Shown here one piece after another: positions 1-7,205 of a stretch of DNA of 8,982 nt; within the stretch, counting starts at the first letter, position 1; each line of letters begins with the position of its first letter. The stretch covers positions 1 through 8,982 of the forward strand of contig CAUZOB010000196.1 of assembly GCA_963581185.1 (NCBI GenBank). Reading direction: 5' to 3'. The notes below the pieces were generated by a model. The model searched no databases and had not been told where the DNA came from. It was given only the letters and a program-made list of their open reading frames with translations. Origin of the DNA: SAT2750 sp963581185. GTDB taxonomy: Bacteria; Planctomycetota; Planctomycetia; Pirellulales; Pirellulaceae. The position numbers and the translations under genes were made by a program.

Positions 1-1700
1 CCTCGGCCAGTACGCCGGGTGAGGCCGTCTTGTTGGAAGTCCTGGGAAAGAAGGGCGACCCTGGTGTTGATACACAGCTGGTGATTCGGGAATTCCAGTT
101 ACCCGGCGACTTTCCAGACGAGGTCCTAGCGAATGCCCGCCAGCAGGCCGACAACTTCGATCCAGAACAGATCAACGGCCGCGCCGACCTGACTCGCTCG
201 ACCATCATCACGATCGACCCGGCCGATGCGAGAGACTTTGACGATGCGATTTCCTTGCGGCGGCTGGAAAACGGCCACTGGCGGTTGGGGGTCCATATCG
301 CCGACGTCTCCCACTTTGTGCCCGCCGGTTCCAAGCTCGACCGTGAGGCTTACCAGCGAGCCACCAGCGTCTACCTGCCGGACCAGGTGATTCCGATGCT
401 ACCGGAGATTATCTCCAATAATCTCGCCAGCCTGCAGCCGGATCGGCGTCGTTATGCCAAGTCGGTATTCATCGAGATGACAGATGGCGGCGCGGTGGTC
501 GATATCGAAGTCACCAATTCAGTGATCCAGAGTGCCCGTCGCTTCAGTTACGAGGAGGTTGACCAGTTCCTGGCAGATCCCGAGAGCTGGCGAGACAAAC
601 TGAGCGAGACTGTCTGGGATCTGCTGGATCAGATGCATCAGCTGGCAATGATCCTGCGACAACGACGACTTGATCGAGGCGCACTGGAGCTATCGGTGCC
701 GGAGGTCAAGATCAAGCTCAACGAGCTGGGACAGGTAAACGGAGCGGAGCTGGTAGTCAACACGGTCAGCCACCAGATGATCGAAGAGTTCATGCTGGCT
801 GCCAACCAGGCGGTGGCCCAGTACATCATGGATCAAGGCCTGCTGTTTATCCGCCGCCAGCATGGCGATCCGGCAGAACGGCGGCTGGCCGACCTGACTC
901 GCTTCGCCCAAGACGTCGGCTTTCAGTGCGACAAGGTGAAGGGCCGCGAGGACATCGTCCAGCTGGTCGAAGCAGCTCGCGGTTCACCGCAGGAGCCCGC
1001 CATGATGTTGGCCATCCTGCGTTCCATGCAGAAAGCGGTCTACGGACCACAGCCTGAACGCCACTTTGCTCTGAACATGGAGAATTATTGCCACTTTACC
1101 TCGCCCATTCGTCGCTACCCGGACCTCACCGTCCATCGACTGCTGGATCAAATGGCAGCCGGCCGCAAGCCCAGGCAGGACATGCCGGAACTGGAATCTG
1201 TCAGCCAGCACTGTTCGGAAATGGAACAGAGGGCTGCCGTGGCGGAGCGGACGCTGACAAAACTCAAGCTGCTGAATTACCTGGCCAACCGAATCGGCGA
1301 GGAGTTGCCGGCTGTTGTCACTGGTGTGGAGGAATACGGGTTGTTTGTGCAAGGGACGGAGATACCTGCGGACGGATTGTTGCGAGTCGATTCACTGCCA
1401 AAAGACTCCTATCGCTTCGCTGCCGAGACCTACTCGCTGACAGGCTTTCGCAAGGGAAACCAGTTTCGACTTGGTGACCGACTGCAGGTCAAGGTAATGC
1501 GAGTTGACGTGGACCGTCGCGAACTCGACTTCCGCCTGGTAAAAGTCCTCGAACAGCCAGGCGGACCTCGAACAGCCCGCACACAGGAGGACTCGCCGGG
1601 TCGACGACGGACAGCCAACAAGTCCAACAAGTCAGCCAAGTCCAGTAAGTCCAGTAAGTCCGGCAAGCGAGGTGCTGGCCGGCGCAAGCGACGTGGCTAG
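1..1700 (+). CDS. rnr: Ribonuclease R (VacB/RNase II family), N-terminally cut by the window edge
   Basis: A 3'-to-5' exoribonuclease that degrades structured RNA processively in the cytoplasm. The frame is open from the first full codon at base 3. The first possible start (TTG at 30) falls inside the conserved fold, so the true start and the cold-shock RNA-binding domains, probably 150-250 residues, lie before the window. Counting from the TTG codon, the RNB catalytic domain begins near residue 50. It carries the metal-binding aspartates Asp63, Asp69, Asp71 and Asp72 in the pattern IDPADARDFDDA, equivalent to the four catalytic Asp of E. coli RNase R. The family signature HFTSPIRRYPDL begins at His355. 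An S1 RNA-binding domain follows at about 425-505, then a Lys/Ser/Arg-rich tail of about 50 residues containing a KSx repeat. An S1 domain plus basic tail favours RNase R over RNase II. It ends 106 bases before gcvT. Confidence 0.95.
   Translation, partial: SASTPGEAVLLEVLGKKGDPGVDTQLVIREFQLPGDFPDEVLANARQQADNFDPEQINGRADLTRSTIITIDPADARDFDDAISLRRLENGHWRLGVHIADVSHFVPAGSKLDREAYQRATSVYLPDQVIPMLPEIISNNLASLQPDRRRYAKSVFIEMTDGGAVVDIEVTNSVIQSARRFSYEEVDQFLADPESWRDKLSETVWDLLDQMHQLAMILRQRRLDRGALELSVPEVKIKLNELGQVNGAELVVNTVSHQMIEEFMLAANQAVAQYIMDQGLLFIRRQHGDPAERRLADLTRFAQDVGFQCDKVKGREDIVQLVEAARGSPQEPAMMLAILRSMQKAVYGPQPERHFALNMENYCHFTSPIRRYPDLTVHRLLDQMAAGRKPRQDMPELESVSQHCSEMEQRAAVAERTLTKLKLLNYLANRIGEELPAVVTGVEEYGLFVQGTEIPADGLLRVDSLPKDSYRFAAETYSLTGFRKGNQFRLGDRLQVKVMRVDVDRRELDFRLVKVLEQPGGPRTARTQEDSPGRRRTANKSNKSAKSSKSSKSGKRGAGRRKRRG
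1620..1667 (+). repeat. 9-bp tandem repeat in the rnr 3' end coding a (KSx)5 tail
   Basis: Five 9-base units of the form AAGTCnnnn run in frame: AAGTCCAAC, AAGTCAGCC, AAGTCCAGT twice identically, and AAGTCCGGC, followed by one more AAG codon. They code KSN-KSA-KSS-KSS-KSG-K. The repeat sits in the basic tail of RNase R, just before its terminal KRGAGRRKRRG. It could expand or contract without breaking the frame. Confidence 0.85.
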
Positions 1701-1746
1701 GGAGGCGACAGATCTCGCGCCCTGCCCACTGGGAAAGTTTGTTCGA

Positions 1747-1757
1747 TGCGATAAAAT
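1747..1757 (+). promoter_or_regulatory. Possible -10 element for the gcv cluster
   Basis: The rnr-gcvT gap contains TGCGATAAAAT. TAAAAT at 1752-1757 matches five of six bases of the TATAAT consensus. The alternative reading is an extended -10, with TG at 1747-1748 followed by GATAAA. No convincing -35 hexamer is visible 16-18 bases upstream. If this is used, transcription would start near 1764. That would leave a leader of about 40 bases and exclude the in-frame ATG at 1756 as the gcvT start. I saw no glycine-riboswitch-like structure in this 106-base gap. Confidence 0.3.
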
Positions 1758-1806
1758 GTCCGCAACTTCTTCAGCGGCAGATCTGACCGGCCGTCCAGAC
1801 AGGATT

Positions 1807-2949
1807 ATGAACGACGCCCTCGCAAAGACTCCGCTTCATCAATGGCACGTCGATCGAGGTGCCAGGATGGTCGATTTTGCCGGCTGGGCGATGCCAGTCC
1901 AGTACAACTCGATCGTCGAAGAACATGCTGCAACCCGTTCGGCGGCGGGACTCTTCGATGTCTCTCACATGGGCCGCTTGCGGTTTGACGGAGCAGACGC
2001 TGCTGCCTTCCTGGACCGCATCCTCACGCGCCGCGTGATCGACCTCGAAACGGGCCGCATCCGCTACTCGCTGGTCACCAACGCCGAGGGCCATGTGCTG
2101 GATGACGTACTGGTTTATCACCAGCACAAGCCGAGTGGTGACGATTACCACATGCTGGTGGTCAATGCATCGAATCGGGCGAAGATTGTCAGCTGGCTCA
2201 AGCAACAACTGCGTCCCCAGGACCGGGTCGTCCTACTGGACCAGACTGAGCAGACTGCCATGGTCGCGCTGCAGGGCCCAGCGGCACTCGATATCGTCGC
2301 GCCGCTGGTCGATACCGATCTGGCCGCTTTGCCGTATTACCATTCAACGTTGACGCAGCAAATGGGCAAGCCTTGCATCATCAGCCGGACAGGTTATAGC
2401 GGTGAAGATGGCGTCGAGTTGATCATTCGAGCTGAAGAGGCGGAGCAGGTGGTCAACAACCTGTTTGCCTCCGGACGCGACAAGGGCATCGTGGCCGCGG
2501 GACTTGGTGCCCGCGATACGCTACGGCTGGAAGCCGCCCTGCCGCTCTATGGCCACGAGCTGGACGAACAGACAGATCCCTACCAGGCGGGACTTGGTTT
2601 TGCTGTCAGCCTGAAAGATGCTGACGGTCAGCCGCGAGAGTTCATCGGCTGCCAGCGACTGGCTGAACTGGCCGAGCAACCGCGGGCCATCAAGCGGATC
2701 GGGCTGGCCCTCGAAGGTCGGCGGGCAGCACGTGAAGGCTACCAGGTCTTCCTCGCTGACCAGCTGCTAGGGAGCGTGACCAGCGGATCATTTTCGCCAA
2801 CGCTCGAACACCCGATTGCAATGGCCTATCTCAATGTCCAAGATAATCCTGCCATCGGCACGGTCGGTACAGAACTGGAAGTCGACATCCGTGGCAGTCG
2901 GCAGACGGCACGCGTGGTGAAGCTGCCGTTCTACAAGCGAGACAAGTAG
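1807..2949 (+). CDS. gcvT: Glycine cleavage system T-protein (aminomethyltransferase)
   Basis: Takes the aminomethyl group from the lipoyl arm of GcvH, releases ammonia and passes the one-carbon unit to tetrahydrofolate, giving 5,10-methylene-THF. The product is 380 residues, close to the usual 360-375. It starts with the family-typical TPLHQWHVDRGARMVDFAGW. The paired aspartates Asp99-Asp100 in GHVLDDVLVY lie at the conserved folate-site position. Further family motifs are GYSGEDGVEL, GARDTLRLEAALPLYGHELD and the C-terminal barrel strand GSVTSGSFSPTL. I chose ATG 1807 because the T-protein fold begins there. The frame stays open back to 1672, inside rnr, and has an ATG at 1756, but those residues do not resemble the family. 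The ribosome site is weak (AGG at 1801-1803, very close). It is the first gene of the gcv cluster, and gcvH follows after 53 bases. Confidence 0.97.
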   Translation: MNDALAKTPLHQWHVDRGARMVDFAGWAMPVQYNSIVEEHAATRSAAGLFDVSHMGRLRFDGADAAAFLDRILTRRVIDLETGRIRYSLVTNAEGHVLDDVLVYHQHKPSGDDYHMLVVNASNRAKIVSWLKQQLRPQDRVVLLDQTEQTAMVALQGPAALDIVAPLVDTDLAALPYYHSTLTQQMGKPCIISRTGYSGEDGVELIIRAEEAEQVVNNLFASGRDKGIVAAGLGARDTLRLEAALPLYGHELDEQTDPYQAGLGFAVSLKDADGQPREFIGCQRLAELAEQPRAIKRIGLALEGRRAAREGYQVFLADQLLGSVTSGSFSPTLEHPIAMAYLNVQDNPAIGTVGTELEVDIRGSRQTARVVKLPFYKRDK

Positions 2950-2961
2950 AAGAACCGGGGC

Positions 2962-2975
2962 GGCCCAATTGGGCC
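2962..2975. repeat. Perfect 14-bp palindrome between gcvT and gcvH
   Basis: GGCCCAATTGGGCC equals its own reverse complement. It lies in the 53-base gcvT-gcvH spacer, 12 bases after the gcvT stop. In RNA it could fold as a five-pair GC stem with an AATT loop. No T-tract follows, so it is not a classical intrinsic terminator. It may be an mRNA processing or stability element, or a binding site for a dimeric protein. Confidence 0.6.
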
Positions 2976-3002
2976 AGGAACAATTCAGTAAACAATCTCA
3001 GA

Positions 3003-3410
3003 ATGGAACACGCCGTGAATCCTGACGACCTGTTATATACAGAATCGCACGAGTGGGTGCGGATCGAGGACGACGCTGAAACAAAAGTGGCGGTGGTCGG
3101 AATCACCGCTTTTGCCGTCGAGCAACTGGTCGATGTCACTTACCTGGAAATCCAGCCAGCCGGGTCGACTGTCTCGGCAGCGGAAGAATTCGGGGAGATT
3201 GAGTCGGTTAAGGCGGTCAGCTCACTCTACAGCCCTGTCGATGGTGAGATCCTGGAGGTGAACGATGGCCTGATCGACAACCTGCAGCTGCTGAGTGATG
3301 ACCCTTTCGAGGCAGGCTGGATGGTCAAGATTCGCCTCAGTGACGATGCCGGCCTGGCGAGCCTGATGGATGCAGCCGCCTACCAGAGGCAATGTAGCGA
3401 GGACGGCTAA
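3003..3410 (+). CDS. gcvH: Glycine cleavage system H-protein (lipoyl carrier)
   Basis: A small lipoylated shuttle protein that carries the aminomethyl intermediate from the P-protein to the T-protein. The product is 135 residues (family about 125-135). The N-terminus has the typical LLYTESHEWVR. The lipoyl attachment site is Lys70, in GEIESVKAVSSLYSPVDGEI, which matches the classical ESVKA site on the hairpin of the biotinyl/lipoyl fold. The ATG at 3003 gives MEHAVNPDDLLYT. A GTG at 3015, with GGAA six bases ahead, would give MNPDDLLYT, which also fits the family, so the start is uncertain by four codons. It lies between gcvT and gcvPA, 12 bases before the latter, and is probably co-transcribed. 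The lipoyl group may come from the acyltransferase encoded four genes downstream of gcvT. Confidence 0.97.
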   Translation: MEHAVNPDDLLYTESHEWVRIEDDAETKVAVVGITAFAVEQLVDVTYLEIQPAGSTVSAAEEFGEIESVKAVSSLYSPVDGEILEVNDGLIDNLQLLSDDPFEAGWMVKIRLSDDAGLASLMDAAAYQRQCSEDG

Positions 3411-3422
3411 CTGCCGGTCAGC

Positions 3423-4793
3423 ATGCCCTACATATTCAATACCCCCGACGAACAACGGGAGATGCTGGAGGCCATCGGTGTGGACTCCATCGAGCAGTTG
3501 TTTGATATGGTGCCAGCTGAATTACAGCTGCAGCGGCCACTGGATATACCGCCGGCACTGGGCGAAATGGAAATGACTCGGCTGGCAGAGCAGCTAGCCG
3601 CCCAGAACCTGCACTCGGGGAATTCCAGTTGCTTCCTCGGCGGCGGCAGCTACGACCACTTTATCCCGGCGGTCGTTGATGCGATCGCCAACCGGTCAGA
3701 GTTCTACACCTCCTATACTCCCTACCAGCCCGAGGTCAGCCAGGGCAACTTGCAGGCAATGTTTGAGTACCAGAGCCTGATCTGCCAGCTGACTGGTATG
3801 GATGTCTCCAATGCCAGTCTGTACGACGGTGGCTCGGCCACGGCAGAAGCGGTTCTGATGGCGATCAATGCTACTCGGCGGAATGGTCGAGTGATCGTGA
3901 CATCCACACTTCATCCCGAGTATCGCCAGATCCTGGCAACATACCTGGCCAACCTGGATCTCGAGCTTGTCGTCATACCAGCAGTTGACGGTCGAGCTGA
4001 CCTGGCAGAAATCGAACAACAGTTGGACGACCAGGTCGCCTGTGTCGTCACACAGAGTCCCAACTTTTTTGGCTGTATCGAGGATCTAGAGGCAATCAGC
4101 ACGCTGGCCCACGATGCCGGCGCCTTATCGATTGCTGTTTTTGATCCAATCAGCCTCGGCATACTCAAACGTCCCGGCGAGCTGGGCGCCGATATTGCCG
4201 TGGCCGAGGGTCAGTCACTGGGCGTGCCGATGCTGTATGGAGGTCCCTACCTGGGGATCATGGCCTGCCGGGAATCTTTTGTGCGACGCTTGCCTGGCCG
4301 GATTGCCGGTCAGACGGTCGACCGGCGTGGCACACGTTGCTGGGTGCTCACCCTGCAGACCCGCGAACAGCACATTCGGCGTGAGAAGGCGACCAGCAAT
4401 ATTTGCACGAACCAGGGCCTGCTGGCGCTGCGAGCATCGGTCTACCTGGCCAGCCTGGGTCCCGCCGGACTGGCTGAGACCGCCAGCCTGTGCGCTCGCA
4501 AGACGCACTACCTGGCCGAAAAACTTTGTCAGCTGGATCGCTTTGAACGTCGCTTTGATGCAGCAGTCTTCAAGGAGTTTGTTATTCGCGATCGAACGGC
4601 GCAGGTCAGCGAGTTACTGGAAAAGGCAGCCAGCCAGAACATCCTGGCCGGCATCCCGCTGGCTCGCTGGTACCCGCAGATGGAAGACTGCTTCCTGGTC
4701 GCTGTCACCGAACAGCGCACCAAAGACGAGATCGATACCCTCGTGGAGTGCCTGGCCAGCGCAGATAGTGAACAGGTGAGTGTCGATGCGTAA
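3423..4793 (+). CDS. gcvPA: Glycine dehydrogenase (decarboxylating) subunit 1
   Basis: The N-terminal half of the glycine decarboxylase P-protein. It pairs with GcvPB to form the PLP enzyme that decarboxylates glycine and loads the aminomethyl group on GcvH-lipoate. The product is 456 residues, close to the usual 440-450 for split P-proteins. It opens with the family-typical MPYIFNTPDEQREMLEAIGV. It contains GGGSYDHFIPAVVDAI, YTPYQPEVSQGNLQAMFEYQ and GYxxx-type small-residue stretches around the conserved TREQHIRREKATSNICTNQ block (residues near 315-335). This is a type I aminotransferase fold; the PLP lysine is in the other subunit. The ATG at 3423 has no visible Shine-Dalgarno site and follows the gcvH stop by 12 bases. 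Its stop codon overlaps the gcvPB start. Confidence 0.97.
   Translation: MPYIFNTPDEQREMLEAIGVDSIEQLFDMVPAELQLQRPLDIPPALGEMEMTRLAEQLAAQNLHSGNSSCFLGGGSYDHFIPAVVDAIANRSEFYTSYTPYQPEVSQGNLQAMFEYQSLICQLTGMDVSNASLYDGGSATAEAVLMAINATRRNGRVIVTSTLHPEYRQILATYLANLDLELVVIPAVDGRADLAEIEQQLDDQVACVVTQSPNFFGCIEDLEAISTLAHDAGALSIAVFDPISLGILKRPGELGADIAVAEGQSLGVPMLYGGPYLGIMACRESFVRRLPGRIAGQTVDRRGTRCWVLTLQTREQHIRREKATSNICTNQGLLALRASVYLASLGPAGLAETASLCARKTHYLAEKLCQLDRFERRFDAAVFKEFVIRDRTAQVSELLEKAASQNILAGIPLARWYPQMEDCFLVAVTEQRTKDEIDTLVECLASADSEQVSVDA
4774..4780 (+). promoter_or_regulatory. Ribosome binding site for gcvPB
   Basis: AGGTGAG ends five bases before the ATG at 4786 and resembles the AGGAGGT core. It lies inside the end of gcvPA. 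It favours ATG 4786 over the in-frame GTG at 4780, whose first base is the last base of this site. It is one of the few recognisable ribosome sites in the window. Confidence 0.55.
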
Positions 4794-6246
4794 TCCACAA
4801 TCCAGCAGTTTGCTGTTTGAGCTTGCTCAGCCTGGCCGCCGAGCGACCTTGCTGCCCGACTGCGATGTCGATGCCCCGCCGGTCAACGAACTGCTGCCGG
4901 CCAGCATGCTGGCAGCGCAACCGCCAGAGTTGCCGGAGCTTGCCGAGCCGGACGTGATCCGCCACTTCACCAATCTCTCCACCCTCAACATGTCCATCGA
5001 CACTCACTTTTACCCGCTGGGGTCCTGTACGATGAAGTACAACTCCAAGCGGAACGAACGACTGGCCAGCTTGCCAGGCCTCGCCCATCTGCACCCTTAC
5101 CAGCCAGCGGAGACAATCCAGGGAATGTTGCAGCTGTTGTATGAGCTGCAGCAGATGCTGGCTGAGATCTCCGGCTTGCCGGCCGTCTGCCTGCAACCGG
5201 CCGCCGGCGCACACGGAGAGCTGACGGCCCTGCTGGTCGCCTCAGCTTACTTCAAGGACCAGCAACAGGTCCGCCGCACGGTTCTGACTCCGGACAGCTC
5301 GCATGGCACCAACCCAGCTAGTGCCACGATGGCAGGTTTTGAGACAGTCACAATTCGCAGCACGCCAGCTGGCCTGGTTGATGTCGACCACCTGCGAGAA
5401 AACCTGTCGGACGATGTTGCCGTGTTCATGATCACCAATCCCAACACGATTGGACTGTTTGATGTGCAGGTGCAGGAAATCGCCGACCTGGTTCATCAAC
5501 AGGGTGGACTGATCTACCTCGATGGCGCCAACATGAACGCCATTCTCGGTATCACCCGCCCAGGAGATTTTGGCGCCGATATGATGCATTACAACCCACA
5601 CAAAACCTTCAGTGGCCCGCATGGCGGCGGCGGTCCGGGGGCTGGCCCGATCTGTGTCAGCGAGGCGCTTGAGCCCTACCTGCCAGCGCCGGTCGTTGTG
5701 CGGGATGGAGACGATTACCAGTTGGATGACGACCGGCCAGATTCGATCGGCCGCGTGCGCAGCTTCTTCGGCAATACAGGCGTGCTGGTCCGCGCCTATA
5801 CCTATCTTCGTACGCATGGCCCGGAGGGGCTGAAGCGAGTTGCTGAGAATGCCGTGCTCAATGCAAATTACCTGCTCAGCCGGGTCAAGCACATTCTCGA
5901 TGTGCCGCACGGCGATCGCTGCATGCACGAGTTTGTCGCCTCGGCCGAGGCACTGGCAAAGTCCAAGGGAATGAAACGCCCGGCGATGGATATTGCCAAG
6001 CGGCTGCTCGACTTCGGTATTCACCCACCAACCATCTACTTCCCGCTGACGGTTGCCGAAGGCATGATGATCGAACCGACCGAAACCGAGAGCAAGGCGA
6101 CGCTCGATGAATTCGCTGAGATCCTCTTTCGTATCACCGAAGAAGAGCCAGCCCTGCTGCAGGATTCGCCCCACTCCACTCAGATAAGTCGACCGGACGA
6201 AGTTCAGGCTGCACGACAGCCGATCATGAAATGGACGGCCGAGTGA
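4786..6246 (+). CDS. gcvPB: Glycine dehydrogenase (decarboxylating) subunit 2, PLP-bearing
   Basis: The C-terminal half of the split glycine decarboxylase; it holds the pyridoxal phosphate. The product is 486 residues (family about 480-500). The N-terminal region has the conserved HFTNLSTLNMSIDTHFYPLG, followed by GSCTMKYN. The PLP-binding lysine is Lys273, in the pattern NPHKTFSGPHGGGGPGAGPI, whose glycine-rich loop is diagnostic. Other conserved blocks are SSHGTNPASATMAGF and GANMNAILGITRPGDFGADM. The C-terminus ends ISRPDEVQAARQPIMKW, also typical. The start is ATG 4786, overlapping the last eight bases of gcvPA and preceded by AGGTGAG; GTG 4780 would add two residues. The gene overlaps the next one by 4 or 16 bases, depending on that gene's start. 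Confidence 0.97.
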   Translation: MRNPQSSSLLFELAQPGRRATLLPDCDVDAPPVNELLPASMLAAQPPELPELAEPDVIRHFTNLSTLNMSIDTHFYPLGSCTMKYNSKRNERLASLPGLAHLHPYQPAETIQGMLQLLYELQQMLAEISGLPAVCLQPAAGAHGELTALLVASAYFKDQQQVRRTVLTPDSSHGTNPASATMAGFETVTIRSTPAGLVDVDHLRENLSDDVAVFMITNPNTIGLFDVQVQEIADLVHQQGGLIYLDGANMNAILGITRPGDFGADMMHYNPHKTFSGPHGGGGPGAGPICVSEALEPYLPAPVVVRDGDDYQLDDDRPDSIGRVRSFFGNTGVLVRAYTYLRTHGPEGLKRVAENAVLNANYLLSRVKHILDVPHGDRCMHEFVASAEALAKSKGMKRPAMDIAKRLLDFGIHPPTIYFPLTVAEGMMIEPTETESKATLDEFAEILFRITEEEPALLQDSPHSTQISRPDEVQAARQPIMKWTAE

Positions 6247-6986
6247 TCCACGCTGGTGAGAGGATACGGCTGATCGTCGATCCGCCACAATCCGGCACGC
6301 GGAATATGGCAGTCGACGAGGCCTTGCTGCAGTCCGCCTGCCAGGGCATATCAACCCTCCGATTCTACAGCTGGGACGAGCCGACCCTCTCGCTGGGCTA
6401 CTTCCAAAGCCACCTCAGCCGGCACGAGCATGACGAGAGTGCAGCATGTCCGCTCGTCCGCCGTAGCAGTGGTGGGGGCGCTATCCTGCATCACCATGAA
6501 CTGACTTATAGCTTCAGCTGCCCAGCTATCGGGATTGATACCCAGCGGTTCTACCAGGCCTTTCACCAGTCGCTGATTGACTTCTTGAACTCCGTCGGTA
6601 TCAAGGCGCGATTGTGGCAGCAGGCTGAACAAACCACCGCATCCGCTGAACCGTTCCTCTGTTTTCTCAGACGGAGCCCCGGTGATGTGATCTGTGGAGA
6701 CGCCAAGATCGCTGGCAGCGCCCAAAGACGGCACCGTGGCGCTTTGCTGCAACACGGTAGTGTCCTGCTGCACAACTCGCCCTGCGCCCCTCAATTGTCG
6801 AGTCTGCATGAACAAACTGGTATCGCACTGAAGGCCGACGAGCTACTTGAAAAATGGCAACAAGAACTGGCCGGGAATTGGCATCTCAACTTTGACGCCG
6901 CACAACTGGATGATCGGGAGGCCGAAACGGCACAACAGCTAGAAACCGAAAAGTTCTCCAGCGTGGATTGGATCAGGCGGCGTTAA
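6231..6986 (+). CDS. Octanoyltransferase/lipoate-protein ligase family protein (LipM-like)
   Basis: A member of the BPL/LplA/LipB fold that attaches octanoate or lipoate to carrier lysines. The product is 251 residues, without the C-terminal accessory domain of E. coli LplA. Visible family motifs are YSWDEPTLSLGYFQ (46-59), the acyl-binding RRSSGGGAILHHHELTYSFS (77-96), and GDAKIAGSAQRRHRGALLQHGSVLL, with the conserved Lys159. Cys144 in FLCF, 15 residues before that lysine, sits about where Bacillus LipM has its acyl-thioester cysteine, which favours octanoyl transfer from ACP over an ATP-dependent ligase. The alignment is from memory, so the choice is not certain. ATG 6231 overlaps gcvPB by 16 bases. 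GTG 6243 would give a GTGA overlap of 4 and is equally plausible. No ribosome site is seen, suggesting coupling to gcvPB. Its place in the cluster suggests that GcvH is a target. Confidence 0.8.
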   Translation: MDGRVIHAGERIRLIVDPPQSGTRNMAVDEALLQSACQGISTLRFYSWDEPTLSLGYFQSHLSRHEHDESAACPLVRRSSGGGAILHHHELTYSFSCPAIGIDTQRFYQAFHQSLIDFLNSVGIKARLWQQAEQTTASAEPFLCFLRRSPGDVICGDAKIAGSAQRRHRGALLQHGSVLLHNSPCAPQLSSLHEQTGIALKADELLEKWQQELAGNWHLNFDAAQLDDREAETAQQLETEKFSSVDWIRRR

Positions 6987-7007
6987 CCCCCCCAGGAGTG
7001 TGGTTAT

Positions 7008-7036
7008 TTGACAAGGCGTTATCTATTCCCTAGTAT
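7008..7036 (+). promoter_or_regulatory. Sigma-70-like promoter upstream of the FHA gene
   Basis: TTGACA at 7008-7013 is a perfect -35 hexamer. After exactly 17 bases comes TAGTAT (7031-7036), matching TATAAT at four of six positions, including the key A2 and T6. Transcription would start near 7043, leaving a leader of about 173 bases before the FHA gene. The promoter lies only about 20 bases after the acyltransferase stop, and no strong terminator separates them. Confidence 0.5.
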
Positions 7037-7111
7037 TCCGTTAAGCAAGCCATCATGTTACCCTGACGGCTGCAATTTGCGATTTTCATATCTATTCCCA
7101 GTGACAAGACG
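7009..7111 (+). repeat. Two paired short direct repeats in the intergenic region
   Basis: TATCTATTCCC occurs exactly at 7020-7030 and 7089-7099. TGACAAGGCG at 7009-7018 recurs as TGACAAGACG at 7102-7111 with one mismatch. The two elements adjoin in both places but in swapped order. The first pair lies over the predicted promoter. A third TATTCC at 7034-7039 overlaps the -10, exactly ten bases after the one at 7024. The spacing and promoter overlap suggest regulator binding sites. This is inference. Confidence 0.5.
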
Positions 7112-7124
7112 GTCACTTGATCAA
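7100..7124 (+). repeat. Small hairpin and adjoining 8-bp palindrome in the FHA leader
   Basis: AGTGAC (7100-7105) and GTCACT (7112-7117) form a perfect six-pair stem around the loop AAGACG. TTGATCAA (7117-7124), a perfect palindrome, adjoins it. No T-tract follows, so it is not an intrinsic terminator. It could be an operator or a leader structure. Confidence 0.4.
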
Positions 7125-7175
7125 ACAGCATTCACCCACTCCGACTCGGCCAGACGGACTTATTTTTCGTAACGC

Positions 7176-7205
7176 TTGACATTTCTCTGCCCTCCTTGGG
7201 CACAA
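7176..7205 (+). promoter_or_regulatory. Possible second promoter close to the FHA gene
   Basis: A second perfect TTGACA lies at 7176-7181. The matching -10 is poor: GCACAA at 7200-7205 after 18 bases, with no good TATAAT-like hexamer at 16-19. If used, it would give an almost leaderless FHA mRNA starting near 7212. Confidence 0.2.

Noticed and set aside
1709..1785. CAGATCT repeated at 1709-1715 and 1778-1784 between rnr and gcvT
   Set aside because: A seven-base repeat in a 106-base gap has little weight, and the second copy is just the palindrome CAGATCTG. No other support.
1672..1806. Upstream extension of the gcvT frame, overlapping the end of rnr
   Set aside because: The added residues do not resemble T-proteins, and the family N-terminus fits ATG 1807. 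A possible -10 element lies within the extension.
1701..1806. Glycine riboswitch upstream of gcvT
   Set aside because: The gap is only 106 bases, shows no recognisable tandem aptamer-like helices, and has no terminator-like stem.
4114..4779. 221-residue open frame on the + strand inside gcvPA
   Set aside because: An out-of-frame shadow of gcvPA; its translation is rich in Arg, Ser, Trp and Pro with no domain features.
5242..6354. 370-residue open frame on the minus strand opposite gcvPB
   Set aside because: It lies opposite a strongly conserved gene, shows no recognisable motif, and is explained by the codon composition of gcvPB in GC-rich DNA.
6984..7006. TAACC/GGTTA inverted repeat with a seven-C run after the acyltransferase gene
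   Set aside because: Only five pairs with a 13-base loop and no following T-tract; not a convincing terminator.
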